This document shows positions 53,209-63,161 of a stretch of DNA of 64,000 nucleotides, piece by piece. Source of the stretch: Parvimonas micra (lineage in GTDB: Bacteria > Bacillota > Clostridia > Tissierellales > Peptoniphilaceae); the NCBI RefSeq assembly GCF_021300775.1, contig NZ_JAJTJP010000002.1, positions 124,001 to 188,000 of the forward strand, read 5' to 3'. The notes beneath the pieces are model-generated. The model was not told where the DNA came from and searched no databases. It saw nothing but the letters and a program-made list of their open reading frames with translations. How positions within the stretch are numbered: position 1 is the stretch's first letter; each line of letters starts with the position of its first letter. Position numbers and translations under genes: made by a program.

Positions 53209-54435
53209 CTAAAATTTACCAACATCTTCTCTGTAGAAGAAAGAATCACTTCTTAGTTTTTCAACATCTGCATAGGCAAGCTCCCTTGCTTTTTCAAAAT
53301 CTTCAGCCATTGCTGTTACGATTAGATTTCTTCCGCCTTTAGCATATATTTCATTATTCTTTTCTTCAACACCCATAAAGTAAACTTCACTTTTAACCGG
53401 AACAAGATTTATTTTATCTTGGAATTTTTCTTTTGAAGGATATCCGTTAGATGCAAGAACTACACCAATACAAACATCATCATTCCATTTGATTTCAGGT
53501 TCTCTATCTTCCATTACATCAAGAATATTTTGAACGAAGTCGGATTCTAAACGTGGTAATAGAACTTCAGCTTCAGGATCTCCAAGTCTTGCATTAAAAC
53601 TTAGAACTTTGATTCCGTCTTTTGTTACTATTATTTCTCCATATAAAAATCCTTCAAAACCATATCCGTCTTCATACATTGATTTAGCCATTGGTTTTAA
53701 TATTTTTTCAACAACTTGTTCAATTTCAATATCTGTAATTTTTGCAACAGGGCTACAAGCTCCCATACCACCAGTATGTTCAGCTTCATCAGTATCTGAA
53801 GTTCTCTTATAGTCTTTAACTATTTGTAATGGATAAACTTTACTATTTTTTACAAGCGCAAAAATAGAAAACTCTTTTCCTATAATATATTCTTCAACCA
53901 AAATTTTTGAATTTTCATTTTCGTCAAAAATTTCATTTACGATATCTATTGCCATTTTATTGCTTCTTGCAATAAAGATTCCCATATTCTTTGGAATTGA
54001 GTCTATTTTTATTGTTACTGGAAATTTTTCAACACCAGAAACAAATTTTAATGCTAGTTCTCTATCAGTAAATACAACATATTCTGTTGTAGGAATTTTT
54101 AATTTTTCCATAAGTTGTTTAGTAAAATATCTACTTGATTCAATTCTTGTTGCAGATTTTGTAGGTCCAAAAAGACGTAAATCATGTTTATTGAATTCAT
54201 CTTTTATTCCAAGAGCCAAAACATCAGCTGGTCCAACTAATGTTAAATCAATCTTTTCTTTTAATGCAAAGTCTGTAATTTGCTCAATATCATACATATC
54301 AATATCTACTCTTGTTGCACCTTTCATCATACAATTTCCGGGTAAAACGTAGATTTTATCAACTAACTTACTTTTTTTACAGGCCTCTAACATTGCATGT
54401 TCACGGCCACCTTTACCAATGATTAATATTTTCAT
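53209..54435 (-). CDS. purD: Divergent phosphoribosylamine-glycine ligase (PurD-like ATP-grasp)
   Basis: 408 aa, usual length. KGGREHAM at the N-terminus, LVGPADVLALGI, FGPTKSATRIESSRYFTKQL, EHTGGMGACSP and NARLGDPEAEVLLPRL mark the PurD fold. However the normal DGLAAGKGV ATP-binding loop reads DSIPKNMGIF (about 145-155), and GPE-P is GPADV. It stands alone: no other pur gene is in the window. It may have low activity or a changed substrate. AGAGGTGA lies before the ATG. Confidence 0.8.
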   Translation of the reverse strand: MKILIIGKGGREHAMLEACKKSKLVDKIYVLPGNCMMKGATRVDIDMYDIEQITDFALKEKIDLTLVGPADVLALGIKDEFNKHDLRLFGPTKSATRIESSRYFTKQLMEKLKIPTTEYVVFTDRELALKFVSGVEKFPVTIKIDSIPKNMGIFIARSNKMAIDIVNEIFDENENSKILVEEYIIGKEFSIFALVKNSKVYPLQIVKDYKRTSDTDEAEHTGGMGACSPVAKITDIEIEQVVEKILKPMAKSMYEDGYGFEGFLYGEIIVTKDGIKVLSFNARLGDPEAEVLLPRLESDFVQNILDVMEDREPEIKWNDDVCIGVVLASNGYPSKEKFQDKINLVPVKSEVYFMGVEEKNNEIYAKGGRNLIVTAMAEDFEKARELAYADVEKLRSDSFFYREDVGKF

Positions 54436-54536
54436 AAAATCACCTCTTTATATATTATTTTATCTATAATTTTAAAATTCATTTAAGCTAATTTCGATAT
54501 AATTATGTAGTATTTTATTTTTAATTAATTCTTAAT

Positions 54537-54668
54537 GTAAACACGATGAAATATTTACAATTTAATTTCATTAAATTATAAATATTATATCATATTCTCT
54601 TTTTGATTTATTTGAATTGTAAATATGATGAAATTAATATAATTTAATTTTATTAAATTATATTAATT
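54537..54668. repeat. Two tandem copies of a long AT-rich inverted repeat
   Basis: Arms of 17 bp at 54550-54566 / 54570-54586 (one mismatch) and 54632-54648 / 54652-54668 (perfect), both with the core AATTTAAT - 3 nt - ATTAAATT and both preceded by GTAAAnAnGATGAAAT. No gene in 54436-54780; the rest of the stretch is AT-rich with no other signal. Confidence 0.5.
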
Positions 54669-54754
54669 ATAACATTGATAAAAATTTTTTTCAACTTTAA
54701 TTTTATAAAGTAGAAATAATATTTTTTTCTTTAATTTACTAATTTAGATTTTTT

Positions 54755-54777
54755 AATAAAGGGGTATAATACCTTTA
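54755..54777 (+). promoter_or_regulatory. Likely -10 and operator-like repeat before the ABC-FtsX gene
   Basis: TATAAT at 54765-54770 lies within an imperfect inverted repeat, ATAAAGG ... CCTTTAT. No good -35, suggesting activator dependence or a repressor site. Confidence 0.4.
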
Positions 54778-54810
54778 TGTTAAAAAATATATATTAAAAG
54801 GAGGGCAAGG

Positions 54811-57800
54811 ATGTTACAACTTAAAAATATTAGTAAAAGTTATAAAACTGGTGATTTAATTCAAAAAGCATTAGATGACGTCTCCCTTAATTTTAGGGAT
54901 AATGAATTTGTATCAATCCTTGGACCCAGTGGTAGTGGGAAATCTACTCTATTAAATATTGTAGGTGGATTGGATAAATATGAACAAGGTGATCTTTTAA
55001 TTGATGGAATATCCACTAAAAAATATAAAGACGAAGATTGGGATAGCTACAGAAATCATACAATTGGTTTTGTATTTCAAAGTTATAATTTAATTTCTCA
55101 TCAGACTATTTTAGCCAATGTAGAATTGGCTTTAACTATTTCTGGAATATCCAAAGCTGAAAGAGAAAAAAGAGCAATTGATGTTTTGGATAAGGTGGGA
55201 TTAAAGTATCAGATACATAAAAAACCTAATCAATTATCCGGTGGGCAGATGCAAAGAGTAGCAATTGCTAGAGCGCTTGTAAATAATCCGAGCATTGTAC
55301 TTGCTGATGAACCAACAGGAGCTCTTGATTCAGAGACAAGTATTCAAGTTATGGAATTACTTAAAGAAGTAGCTAAGGATAGACTTGTAATAATGGTTAC
55401 TCACAATCCAAAACTTGCGAATGAATATTCAACTAGAATTGTTGAGTTAAAAGATGGAAAAATTATTTCGGATAGTAATCCATTTCTTTTAGAGGATGAT
55501 AATAATGGAATTCATAAAAATTTTGGAAAATCCTCAATGTCATATCTTACAAGCATTGCTTTAAGTTTTAATAATTTAAAAACCAAATTTAAAAGAACTC
55601 TTATGGTTGCAATCGCAGGTTCAATTGGAATAATAGGGATAGCTTTGATTTTAGGACTTTCTAATGGGGTTAGTCAATTTATTAAGGATACAGAAGAGAA
55701 AACTATGATTTCTTATCCAATAGAAATTGATAGCAGTAGTTTTTCCATTGGAAAAGCATTTGAAAATACGGGAGACGAAAGGACTGATGGAGATATTTCC
55801 GAAGTGCAAACTATTCAAAAGATGCTATCAGCAATTAATAAAAACGACTTAGCTTCTTTAAAAGAATATTTTGAAAATGACGGAAAGGCTGTTTATGATT
55901 ATTCAAAAACTATTGAATATAAATATGATATAACACCTATAATCTACACTTTAAACAAAGATAAATATGTCAAAGTTAATCCAAATGAGTCATTAAATAA
56001 TATTCGTGTTCCATCTGGTGGTTTTGCGTTTTCAAGAAGTTCGGTAAAGACTTTTTATAAATTACCGAAGAATGAAGATTTATATAAGGATAAATATACT
56101 TTAAAATATGGAAATTGGCCACAAAACGAAAATGAAGCAATAGTAATTACAAATTCAAAGGGTTCTCTATCAGATTTTATTTTTTATTCTTTGGGACTTA
56201 GAGACAATGAAGAGCTTTCAAAAATGGTAAAAGCATTAGTGAATAGAGAAAAAGGCGATATAGAAGTTGAAAATAAATCTTGGAAATATGAAGATATTGT
56301 TGGTAGAGAACTTAAAGTTTTAAGTAATTCACAACTGTATTCATACGATTCTAAAAATAATGTATATATTGAAAATTCAACAGATAGTGAATTTGTTGAA
56401 AATCTTTTGAAAAACAAAGCAAAGAATTTAAAAATTGTTGGGATAGCTACACCTAATAGCGATGAAAGCTCTCTAATTTTAACAACTGGTATTTGGTATA
56501 CTGATGATTTAGAAACGAGTTTAAGAAATATCTCAAAAGAAAGTGAGGTTGTTAAGGCTCAAAAAGAAAAGCCTGAAACAAATATTTTAACAAATACTCC
56601 TTTTGGAGAAAAAATTAAGCAAAATTTAGATTTTTCAAAGCTATTTTCAATAGACCAGAAAAAAATATTTGATGCTTTTAAAATAGATAACTCAAAGATG
56701 AATTTTAATGCAAATTCAATGGAAAATGTTGATTTTTCAAAATATTTAAGCAGTGTTGCAGATAGTGAATACATGAAAAATTTAGATATAAAACTTGATT
56801 CGGATAAAATGATTAGCTTGATAGGAGATGTTTTAAAAGGATATTTTAATTTTTCTTCTAAAGATCCAACAACTAATTATTCTCAGTTATCAAATTCGAT
56901 TTACGAGTATATGAAAACAGAATCTGTAAAAAATATTTTATCTGAGTTTTTTTCAAAGATAATTGCTAAGAGTAATGGGAATTTAATTACAAGTGAGAAA
57001 ATAACGGATATAATGAAATCAATTATGTCTGGATATCCTGATTTTGCAAGAAGAAATAATTACAATGATCCTAATAAATTTAATGAGTATTTACTTGCAT
57101 ATTTTCAATCATCAGAAGCTAAGTCAAAAGTTTCTGCTGAAACTACAAAATTAATAAAATCATTAGGGGAGAATTTTAAACCAGATAGTAAAGATTTAAC
57201 TGAATTATCAAATGCTTTATCAAATGGTTATATAAAATATGCAAAAGATAATAATAAGCCCGATCCATCTAAAATTAAAGAATCGTTTAATTCGTATTTA
57301 TCAACGACAGAAGCAAAAAGTATGATTTCATCAGGAGTAAAAGACTTATTAAATAGCAGTTTATCTTCTAATAATTCTGGCACCTCACAAAATTTTGTAG
57401 ATGGTTTAATGAAAAATATTTCCTCAGCTGTTGCAAATGGTATTAAGGATATGCTAACAGGATCTATGAAAAACTTAAAAAATGCAATATCAATTGATCC
57501 AAGCAAATTTAGTAGCGCTTTTTCTATGAACTTAAATGAAGATGAAATAAAATCTTTAATTAGCGCAATGACTAATAGTAATGAGAGTTCATACGAAAAC
57601 AATATGAAATTATTTGGATTTGTAGAGGATAATGATATAAGTAAGATTAGCATATATCCTAAAAATTTTGAAGCAAAACAGTCTATAATAAAATTACTTG
57701 ACGATTATAATGAAATGAGAAAGAAGAATTCCGAGGAAGATAAAATTATAACTTATACAGATTTAGTTGGAACAATACTATCTTCTGTAACTACAATAAT

Positions 57801-58212
57801 AAATGTAATAAGTTATGTATTAATCGCGTTTGTATCCATTTCTTTGATAGTTTCTTCAATAATGATTGGTGTTATAACCTATATCAGTGTACTCGAAAGA
57901 AAGAAAGAAATTGGTATATTAAGGTCGATAGGAGCTTCAAAGAGAAATATATCTCAAGTATTTAATGCAGAAACTGGAATAATCGGGTTATTTGCAGGAC
58001 TTCTTGGAATCGGAATAACATATATATTATTGATACCGATAAATATTATAATAAGAAAAGTTTCTGAAATGCCAAATATAACGGCTTATCTATCAATTCC
58101 ACAAGCAATAGTCTTAATCTTAATCAGTATGATTTTAACTTTACTTGGTGGATTTATTCCTGCTAAGAGTGCTGCAAAGCAAAATCCAGTCGAAGCATTA
58201 AGAACGGAATAG
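54811..58212 (+). CDS. ABC transporter ATPase fused to FtsX/MacB-like permease, 1133 aa
   Basis: AGGAGGGCAAGG before the ATG. The ABC domain is residues 1-225: Walker A GPSGSGKST (about 40), signature LSGGQMQRVAIARAL (about 141), Walker B VLADEPTGALD, HNPK. First membrane span about 266-288 (SIGIIGIALILGLSNGVSQF). Then about 690 residues outside the membrane, much larger than in MacB (about 230), and three C-terminal spans (about 985-1120) with YISVLERKKEIGILRSIGAS. Mechanotransmission-type exporter or protein-interaction machine; substrate unknown. Single gene with ATPase and permease fused. Confidence 0.9.
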   Translation: MLQLKNISKSYKTGDLIQKALDDVSLNFRDNEFVSILGPSGSGKSTLLNIVGGLDKYEQGDLLIDGISTKKYKDEDWDSYRNHTIGFVFQSYNLISHQTILANVELALTISGISKAEREKRAIDVLDKVGLKYQIHKKPNQLSGGQMQRVAIARALVNNPSIVLADEPTGALDSETSIQVMELLKEVAKDRLVIMVTHNPKLANEYSTRIVELKDGKIISDSNPFLLEDDNNGIHKNFGKSSMSYLTSIALSFNNLKTKFKRTLMVAIAGSIGIIGIALILGLSNGVSQFIKDTEEKTMISYPIEIDSSSFSIGKAFENTGDERTDGDISEVQTIQKMLSAINKNDLASLKEYFENDGKAVYDYSKTIEYKYDITPIIYTLNKDKYVKVNPNESLNNIRVPSGGFAFSRSSVKTFYKLPKNEDLYKDKYTLKYGNWPQNENEAIVITNSKGSLSDFIFYSLGLRDNEELSKMVKALVNREKGDIEVENKSWKYEDIVGRELKVLSNSQLYSYDSKNNVYIENSTDSEFVENLLKNKAKNLKIVGIATPNSDESSLILTTGIWYTDDLETSLRNISKESEVVKAQKEKPETNILTNTPFGEKIKQNLDFSKLFSIDQKKIFDAFKIDNSKMNFNANSMENVDFSKYLSSVADSEYMKNLDIKLDSDKMISLIGDVLKGYFNFSSKDPTTNYSQLSNSIYEYMKTESVKNILSEFFSKIIAKSNGNLITSEKITDIMKSIMSGYPDFARRNNYNDPNKFNEYLLAYFQSSEAKSKVSAETTKLIKSLGENFKPDSKDLTELSNALSNGYIKYAKDNNKPDPSKIKESFNSYLSTTEAKSMISSGVKDLLNSSLSSNNSGTSQNFVDGLMKNISSAVANGIKDMLTGSMKNLKNAISIDPSKFSSAFSMNLNEDEIKSLISAMTNSNESSYENNMKLFGFVEDNDISKISIYPKNFEAKQSIIKLLDDYNEMRKKNSEEDKIITYTDLVGTILSSVTTIINVISYVLIAFVSISLIVSSIMIGVITYISVLERKKEIGILRSIGASKRNISQVFNAETGIIGLFAGLLGIGITYILLIPINIIIRKVSEMPNITAYLSIPQAIVLILISMILTLLGGFIPAKSAAKQNPVEALRTE

Positions 58213-58262
58213 TAAATTTAGTAAAAAACATAATCATTTTGAAAAAAGGAAAACTAAACAAT

Positions 58263-58808
58263 ATGAGATATATACTTTTATTACGTGGAATAAATGTAGG
58301 AGGAAAGAACAAAGTGTCAATGAGTGATTTAAAAAAGTCATTGACAAGCGAGTGTTTTGAAGATGTTGATTCTTATATCAACAGTGGAAATTTATTTTTT
58401 AGTACTGATGAATCTTATGAGGACTGTATCTTTAAGATAAAATCTTTATTAGAAAGAAATTATGACTTTCACATCCCTTTTACTTTGATTAGTAGAGAAG
58501 ATTATTTAGAAGAAAAAGCGGGCTTACCTGATTGGTGGAAAGAAGATTTTGCAAGAAAAGATGTCCTTTTTGTAAATAATAATATTGACAAAACAGCTAT
58601 TATAGATTTTATAAACAACTCTGAATTCTATAATGAAATAGTTTATATTGGGAAAAATGCAATATTTTGGGGAAAGTATGACGAGTCTGAATATTTAAAA
58701 TCTACTTATCATAAAAAACTAATTAAGCAAGATTTTTATAAGAGAATTACGATTAGAAATGGAAGAACATTTGAAAAGATTTCAGAAATTCTTGAAAAAG
58801 AAAAATAA
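58263..58808 (+). CDS. DUF1697 family protein
   Basis: ATG at 58263 fits the family N-terminus (MRYILLLRGINVGGKNKVSM); AAAGG about 12 nt upstream is a weak ribosome site. 181 aa with YINSGNLFFS (about 42) and the C-terminal TIRNGRTFEKI. Function of the family is not known. 50 nt after the ABC gene and possibly cotranscribed with it. Confidence 0.88.
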   Translation: MRYILLLRGINVGGKNKVSMSDLKKSLTSECFEDVDSYINSGNLFFSTDESYEDCIFKIKSLLERNYDFHIPFTLISREDYLEEKAGLPDWWKEDFARKDVLFVNNNIDKTAIIDFINNSEFYNEIVYIGKNAIFWGKYDESEYLKSTYHKKLIKQDFYKRITIRNGRTFEKISEILEKEK

Positions 58809-58819
58809 ATAACATTTAG

Positions 58820-58849
58820 AAAAACAGCAAAAAATTTTGCTGTTTTTTT
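58820..58849 (+). terminator. Terminator after the DUF1697 gene
   Basis: AAAACAGCAAAA / TTTTGCTGTTTT with a very small formal loop (in practice the A-T pairs near it open), then T run. Confidence 0.8.
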
Positions 58850-59121
58850 AAAATAGAAGTCTTAATATTTATATAAAAATATCTTTGTAATAAAAAATAT
58901 ATAAAATTAGAAAATTGTACTTACTATATCATTTCAAAAGAGCTCTTATTTAAAAACTTACAGGACAACGATATTTTAGATGTCAAATAGTACATATATC
59001 CAAATAAAAGTTTTTTAGCAGTAAAAAAGTTATTACTATTTCTACTTTAATATTATAATAGTATTTGAATTATTAATTCCACTAAAAGCTTTGAAAATAT
59101 TAAATTTTTCTATATTAGGTG
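58850..59121. other. AT-rich intergenic stretch before tdh
   Basis: No ORF with a ribosome site and no recognisable element. Confidence 0.5.
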
Positions 59122-59150
59122 TTGTCAAGTTTAAAAAATTGATGTATAAT
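59122..59150 (+). promoter_or_regulatory. Promoter of tdh-kbl
   Basis: TTGTCA, 17-bp spacer, TATAAT. Confidence 0.75.
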
Positions 59151-59200
59151 ACAGTTGGATAGTAAAAACTTTACCCAATTATTTTGAAAGGAGAATGAAT

Positions 59201-60148
59201 ATGAAAAGGATTTTAATGACAGGAGCACTTGGACAGATTGGTACTGAATTGGCTCTTTATTTAGGAGATATATACGGAAGAGAAAATATATTAGCTACTG
59301 ACTGTTCAGATGCAAACAAAGCGGCTATCGAAGATATTCGTTTTGAAACATTAGATGTTACTGATCCAAAGAGAATGTTTGAATTAGCTAAAGAATTTAA
59401 AGCTGATACAATAGTAAACTTAGCAGCTATACTTTCTGCTAGAGGAGAAAGTATGCCACAATTAACTTGGAAGGTTAATGTTGACGGAGTTGTTAATACA
59501 TTAGAAGTTGCAAGAGAATTAAATGCGCAAGTATTTGTACCTTCATCAATAGCAGCGTTTGGAGTTGGAACTCCACTTGACAATACACCGCAAGTTACTA
59601 TTCAAAGACCTAACACAATGTATGGAGTAACAAAAGTTTCAGGAGAACTTTTATGTGATTACTATTATAATAAATTTGGCGTAGATGTAAGAGGAGTTCG
59701 TTATCCAGGAATTATTTCTTATAAGACATTACCAGGAGCAGGAACTACTGACTATGCAGTTCATATTTATTATGAAGCAATTAAAAATAAAGCTTACACT
59801 TCTTATATAGGACAAGGAACTCAAATGGATATGCTTTATATGCCTGATGCACTTAAAGCTGTTGTAGATTTAATGGAAGCTGATCCTTCTAAACTTAAAG
59901 ATAGAAATGCTTTCAATATTACTGCAATGAGTTTAACACCAGAAATTTTAGAAGAAAGTATTAAAAAATATATTCCTGAATTTAAATTAAGCTATGACGT
60001 AGATCCAATTAGACAAGCTATAGCTGAAAGTTGGCCAAACTCATTAGATGACTCTGCTGCAAGAGAACAATGGGGATGGAAACCAAGCTTTGATTTAGAT
60101 AAGATGACAGTAGATATGTTAGAAAATTTAAAGAAAAAATTGAAATAG
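59201..60148 (+). CDS. L-threonine 3-dehydrogenase, NAD-epimerase (SDR) type
   Basis: ATG at 59201 rather than 59195, since AAAGGAG ends at 59193. 315 aa. Rossmann loop GALGQIGTELALYL (about residue 8), SSIAAFG with Ser/Thr, and catalytic Tyr-x3-Lys in TMYGVTKVSGELL (about 140-144). This short SDR enzyme, unrelated to the zinc TDH of E. coli, oxidises threonine to 2-amino-3-ketobutyrate. The immediately following kbl supports it strongly. Confidence 0.92.
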   Translation: MKRILMTGALGQIGTELALYLGDIYGRENILATDCSDANKAAIEDIRFETLDVTDPKRMFELAKEFKADTIVNLAAILSARGESMPQLTWKVNVDGVVNTLEVARELNAQVFVPSSIAAFGVGTPLDNTPQVTIQRPNTMYGVTKVSGELLCDYYYNKFGVDVRGVRYPGIISYKTLPGAGTTDYAVHIYYEAIKNKAYTSYIGQGTQMDMLYMPDALKAVVDLMEADPSKLKDRNAFNITAMSLTPEILEESIKKYIPEFKLSYDVDPIRQAIAESWPNSLDDSAAREQWGWKPSFDLDKMTVDMLENLKKKLK

Positions 60149-60169
60149 TTATAGATAGGAGATAAAGAT

Positions 60170-61354
60170 ATGAGCATTCATGATTTAGAATTTTTAAAAG
60201 AAAAAGTTAATAAGTTAAAAGAAGATGGAGTTTATCGTACATTACCTGTATTAAACGGAAGAAATTCATCAACTATTATTCTTGATGGAAAAGAAATGGT
60301 AAACTTATCAGCAAACAACTACTTAGGACTTGCTAATAATCCTGTTTTAAAGAAAAAAGCTCAAGAAGCTATTGAAAAATATGGAGTTGGTGCTGGAGCA
60401 GTAAGAACTATTATAGGAAATATGGATTTACATGAAGAATTAGAAAAGAAATTAGCTACTTTCAAAAAATCTCCAAGAGCATTCATTTTCCAATCAGGTT
60501 ATGATTGTAATATAGGAACTATCCAAGCAATTACTGAAAAAGGCGACTTAATCATTTCTGACGAATTAAACCACGCTTCAATTATCGACGGTATTAGAAT
60601 GACTAAAGCTGATAAAGCAGTTTTCAAACACAGTGATATGGAAGACCTTGAAAGAGTTTTAAAGGAAGCTCAAGGAAAATATAAAACAATCTTAATCATT
60701 ACTGATGGTGTTTTCTCAATGGATGGAGACCTTGCAAAATTACCTGAAATCGTAGAATTAGCTGAAAAATATAATGCATTAACTTATGTTGATGACGCTC
60801 ATGGTTCAGGAGTTATGGGAAGCCATGGTAGAGGAACAGTAGATCACTTTGGATTACATGATAAAGTTGACTTTGTAATCGGAACTCTTTCAAAAGCTAT
60901 CGGAGTTAAAGGTGGATATGTTGCTTGTAACGAAGTTGCTTACGAATGGTTAAACCACAGAGCAAGACCAGTTCTATTTAGTACAACATTATCTCCTGGA
61001 GATACTGCAGCTTGTATCGCATCTGTTGAAACTTTAATTGAAACTGATGAATTACAAAAGAAACTTTGGGATAATGCAAAATACTTTAAAGAACAATTAG
61101 GAAAATTAGGATTTAACACTGGTCATTCAGAAACTCCAATTACTCCTGTAATTATCGGAGAAGAAGCAAAGACTATGGAATTTTCTAAGAAATTAAGAGA
61201 ATACGGAGTATTTGGTTCAGCTATAGTATTCCCAACTGTACCAAGAGGAACAGGAAGAATTCGTTGTATGATTTCAGCAGCACATACTAAAGAAGAATTA
61301 GATAAAGCTGTAAAAGCATTCGAATTAGCTGGAAAAGACATGGGAATTATCTAA
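60170..61354 (+). CDS. kbl: Glycine C-acetyltransferase (2-amino-3-ketobutyrate CoA ligase)
   Basis: 394-aa alpha-oxoamine synthase using [18 protein letters not shown] at about 44, [30 protein letters not shown] (about 207) and the PLP Lys in [14 protein letters not shown] (about 240). Splits the TDH product with CoA into glycine and acetyl-CoA. TAGGAG site 22 nt after tdh. The pair turns threonine into glycine plus acetyl-CoA, useful for an amino-acid fermenter. Confidence 0.94.
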   Translation: MSIHDLEFLKEKVNKLKEDGVYRTLPVLNGRNSSTIILDGKEMVNLSANNYLGLANNPVLKKKAQEAIEKYGVGAGAVRTIIGNMDLHEELEKKLATFKKSPRAFIFQSGYDCNIGTIQAITEKGDLIISDELNHASIIDGIRMTKADKAVFKHSDMEDLERVLKEAQGKYKTILIITDGVFSMDGDLAKLPEIVELAEKYNALTYVDDAHGSGVMGSHGRGTVDHFGLHDKVDFVIGTLSKAIGVKGGYVACNEVAYEWLNHRARPVLFSTTLSPGDTAACIASVETLIETDELQKKLWDNAKYFKEQLGKLGFNTGHSETPITPVIIGEEAKTMEFSKKLREYGVFGSAIVFPTVPRGTGRIRCMISAAHTKEELDKAVKAFELAGKDMGII

Positions 61355-61391
61355 TAGAGCAATAACTTTTCATAATATTATCAAAATTTTT

Positions 61392-61420
61392 AAAGAGGAG
61401 AAATTTTCTCCTCTTTTTTT
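61392..61420 (+). terminator. Terminator of tdh-kbl
   Basis: AAAGAGGAGAAA / TTTCTCCTCTTT and seven T. Confidence 0.9.
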
Positions 61421-61433
61421 AAGTTCATTTAAG
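61418..61433. promoter_or_regulatory. Direct repeat TTTAAG-N4-TTTAAG after kbl
   Basis: Half sites 61418-61423 and 61428-61433, 10-bp period, overlapping the terminator T run. Possible weak CiaR/OmpR-type site or chance. Confidence 0.3.
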
Positions 61434-61559
61434 TTTCAGATTATATAATATAGTCAGTAAAAGGGATAATGTATTTGAAAATTATTCATAAATCACTAAA
61501 TTTCAACAAAAAGTAGATATTTTAAAAATTTAAAAAATTTTTTAAAAAAAAGTTTTTTC

Positions 61560-61576
61560 TTTAAGTTTACTTTAAG
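61560..61576 (+). promoter_or_regulatory. CiaR-type box upstream of htrA
   Basis: TTTAAG (61560-61565), 5 nt, TTTAAG (61571-61576), exactly the streptococcal CiaR consensus, whose classic target is htrA. It lies 58 nt before the ATG, suitable for activation at a weak -35. Confidence 0.55.
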
Positions 61577-61633
61577 GTTAATATTTTAAAATATAACCAA
61601 GATAATTATAATTATTAAAAATGAGGTGATAAT

Positions 61634-63037
61634 ATGAATGATAAAAGAGATAATTTTTATGAAAATGAAAATTTTCAAAACGAAATAAACGAAACACAAA
61701 AACTTTTTACTGAAGAAGAAATAAATGATATAGTTGATGAAGACTATTTAGGAAACACGGAAACAAATAATAAGAATTTTGAATCTTATGTTGATAGACT
61801 TGTTCAAAAAGAATTTGAAAAAAGACAAAAGCAAGGTAGATTAAAATCACTTGCAAAATATGTATTAGCTATTATTCTAGCTAGTTCAATAAGTATTGGT
61901 GGAACAGGTTTATACCTAAATAGTAACAAAACTGAAAAGTCAACTCTTAATCAGTCTCCGACTGATAAGAATGCAAATTCAACCACTGTAAATAATTCCG
62001 GAAGTACAACAGTAGAAAAAGCAGTTGCAGAAAAAGCAATGAGTTCCGTAGTTGGAATTACAACTGTTGGAGTTTCTGAAGATATGTTTTCTAATCAAAA
62101 ACAAACCAGTGGACTAGGCTCAGGGGTAATTGTGAGTTCAGAGGGTTATATTTTAACGAATAATCACGTTGTTGACCCTTCAAAAACAACATCCGTAACA
62201 GTAATTTTAAGTGACGGTACAAAAAAAGAAGCTAAGGTATTATGGAGTGATAAGACTTTAGACTTAGCAGTTATTAAAATAGATCCGAAAGGACTTGATT
62301 TAAAAGCTGTTGAATTTGGAGATAGTTCACAAGTTTCAATTGGTGATAAAGCAATAGCAATCGGTAATCCGCTTGGTATAAATTTAAAATCAACTTTAAC
62401 ATCTGGATATATTTCAGGAAAAGATAGAGTAATTACATTACAAGACGGTTCTACAATGGAAGGTTTATTCCAAACAGATGCCGCAATAAATCCAGGAAAT
62501 AGTGGTGGTGGATTATTCAATGATCAAGGTCAACTTATTGGAATAAATACGGCAAAAGCTGGTAACAGTGATGGAATCGGATTTTCAATACCTATAAACC
62601 TTGCAAAACCTATTTTAGAACAAATTATTCAAAATGGTAAGTTTGAAAGTGTTGTTTTAGGAGTTCAAGGAATAGATGTTACAAAATATAATGTTTTAGG
62701 ACAAGAAAAGCTACCAGTTGATTCTGGAGTTTATGTTCATGAAGTGTTATCCGGTTCACCTGCTGACAAAGCTGGATTAAAATCAAAAGATATTATTACA
62801 AAAGTTGGCGACTCAAAGGTCACATCAAACTCAACTTTAAAAACAGCTCTATTGAATTACAAAATAGGAGACAAAGTAAAGATTGAAGTTTATAGAGATG
62901 GAAAATCCACAACATTAGAAGTTACTTTCACAGAATTTAACTTAAAGAATGTTGAAAAAAAGACTAACAGTTATAACCGTAACAGAAACAATCGTAATGA
63001 TATAAATAACGATAATAACGGTAATGACGAAGATTAA
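61634..63037 (+). CDS. htrA: HtrA/DegP-family serine protease, membrane anchored
   Basis: 467 aa. Acidic cytoplasmic N-terminus (about 1-70), one membrane span (about 75-94, LAIILASSISIGGTGLYL), a Ser/Asn linker, a trypsin-like domain with the triad His (TNNHVVDPS, about 180), Asp (TLDLAVIKI, about 214) and Ser (GNSGGGLF, about 297), one PDZ domain (about 340-440, SGSPADKAGLKSKDII), then an Asn/Arg-rich tail. GAGGTGAT before the ATG. Surface protein quality control. The probable CiaR-type box upstream suggests two-component control. Confidence 0.95.
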   Translation: MNDKRDNFYENENFQNEINETQKLFTEEEINDIVDEDYLGNTETNNKNFESYVDRLVQKEFEKRQKQGRLKSLAKYVLAIILASSISIGGTGLYLNSNKTEKSTLNQSPTDKNANSTTVNNSGSTTVEKAVAEKAMSSVVGITTVGVSEDMFSNQKQTSGLGSGVIVSSEGYILTNNHVVDPSKTTSVTVILSDGTKKEAKVLWSDKTLDLAVIKIDPKGLDLKAVEFGDSSQVSIGDKAIAIGNPLGINLKSTLTSGYISGKDRVITLQDGSTMEGLFQTDAAINPGNSGGGLFNDQGQLIGINTAKAGNSDGIGFSIPINLAKPILEQIIQNGKFESVVLGVQGIDVTKYNVLGQEKLPVDSGVYVHEVLSGSPADKAGLKSKDIITKVGDSKVTSNSTLKTALLNYKIGDKVKIEVYRDGKSTTLEVTFTEFNLKNVEKKTNSYNRNRNNRNDINNDNNGNDED

Positions 63038-63095
63038 ATAGCATACTAGTAGAGATTTTTTTATAAATCCTCCGTAAAAATAAATAAATAAATGC

Positions 63096-63128
63096 AAAAA
63101 AAGCTATGAATAGTTCATAGCTTTTTTT
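63096..63128 (+). terminator. Terminator of htrA
   Basis: AAAAAAAGCTATGAA / TTCATAGCTTTTTTT, 15-bp stem, 3-nt loop. Confidence 0.88.
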
Positions 63129-63161
63129 GTTTGTAGTTTTAATTTCTAAATTATTCTCTAT

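Noticed and set aside
57228-57653. 141-codon minus-strand frame inside the ABC-FtsX gene
   Set aside because: Antisense shadow of a long real gene without a ribosome site.
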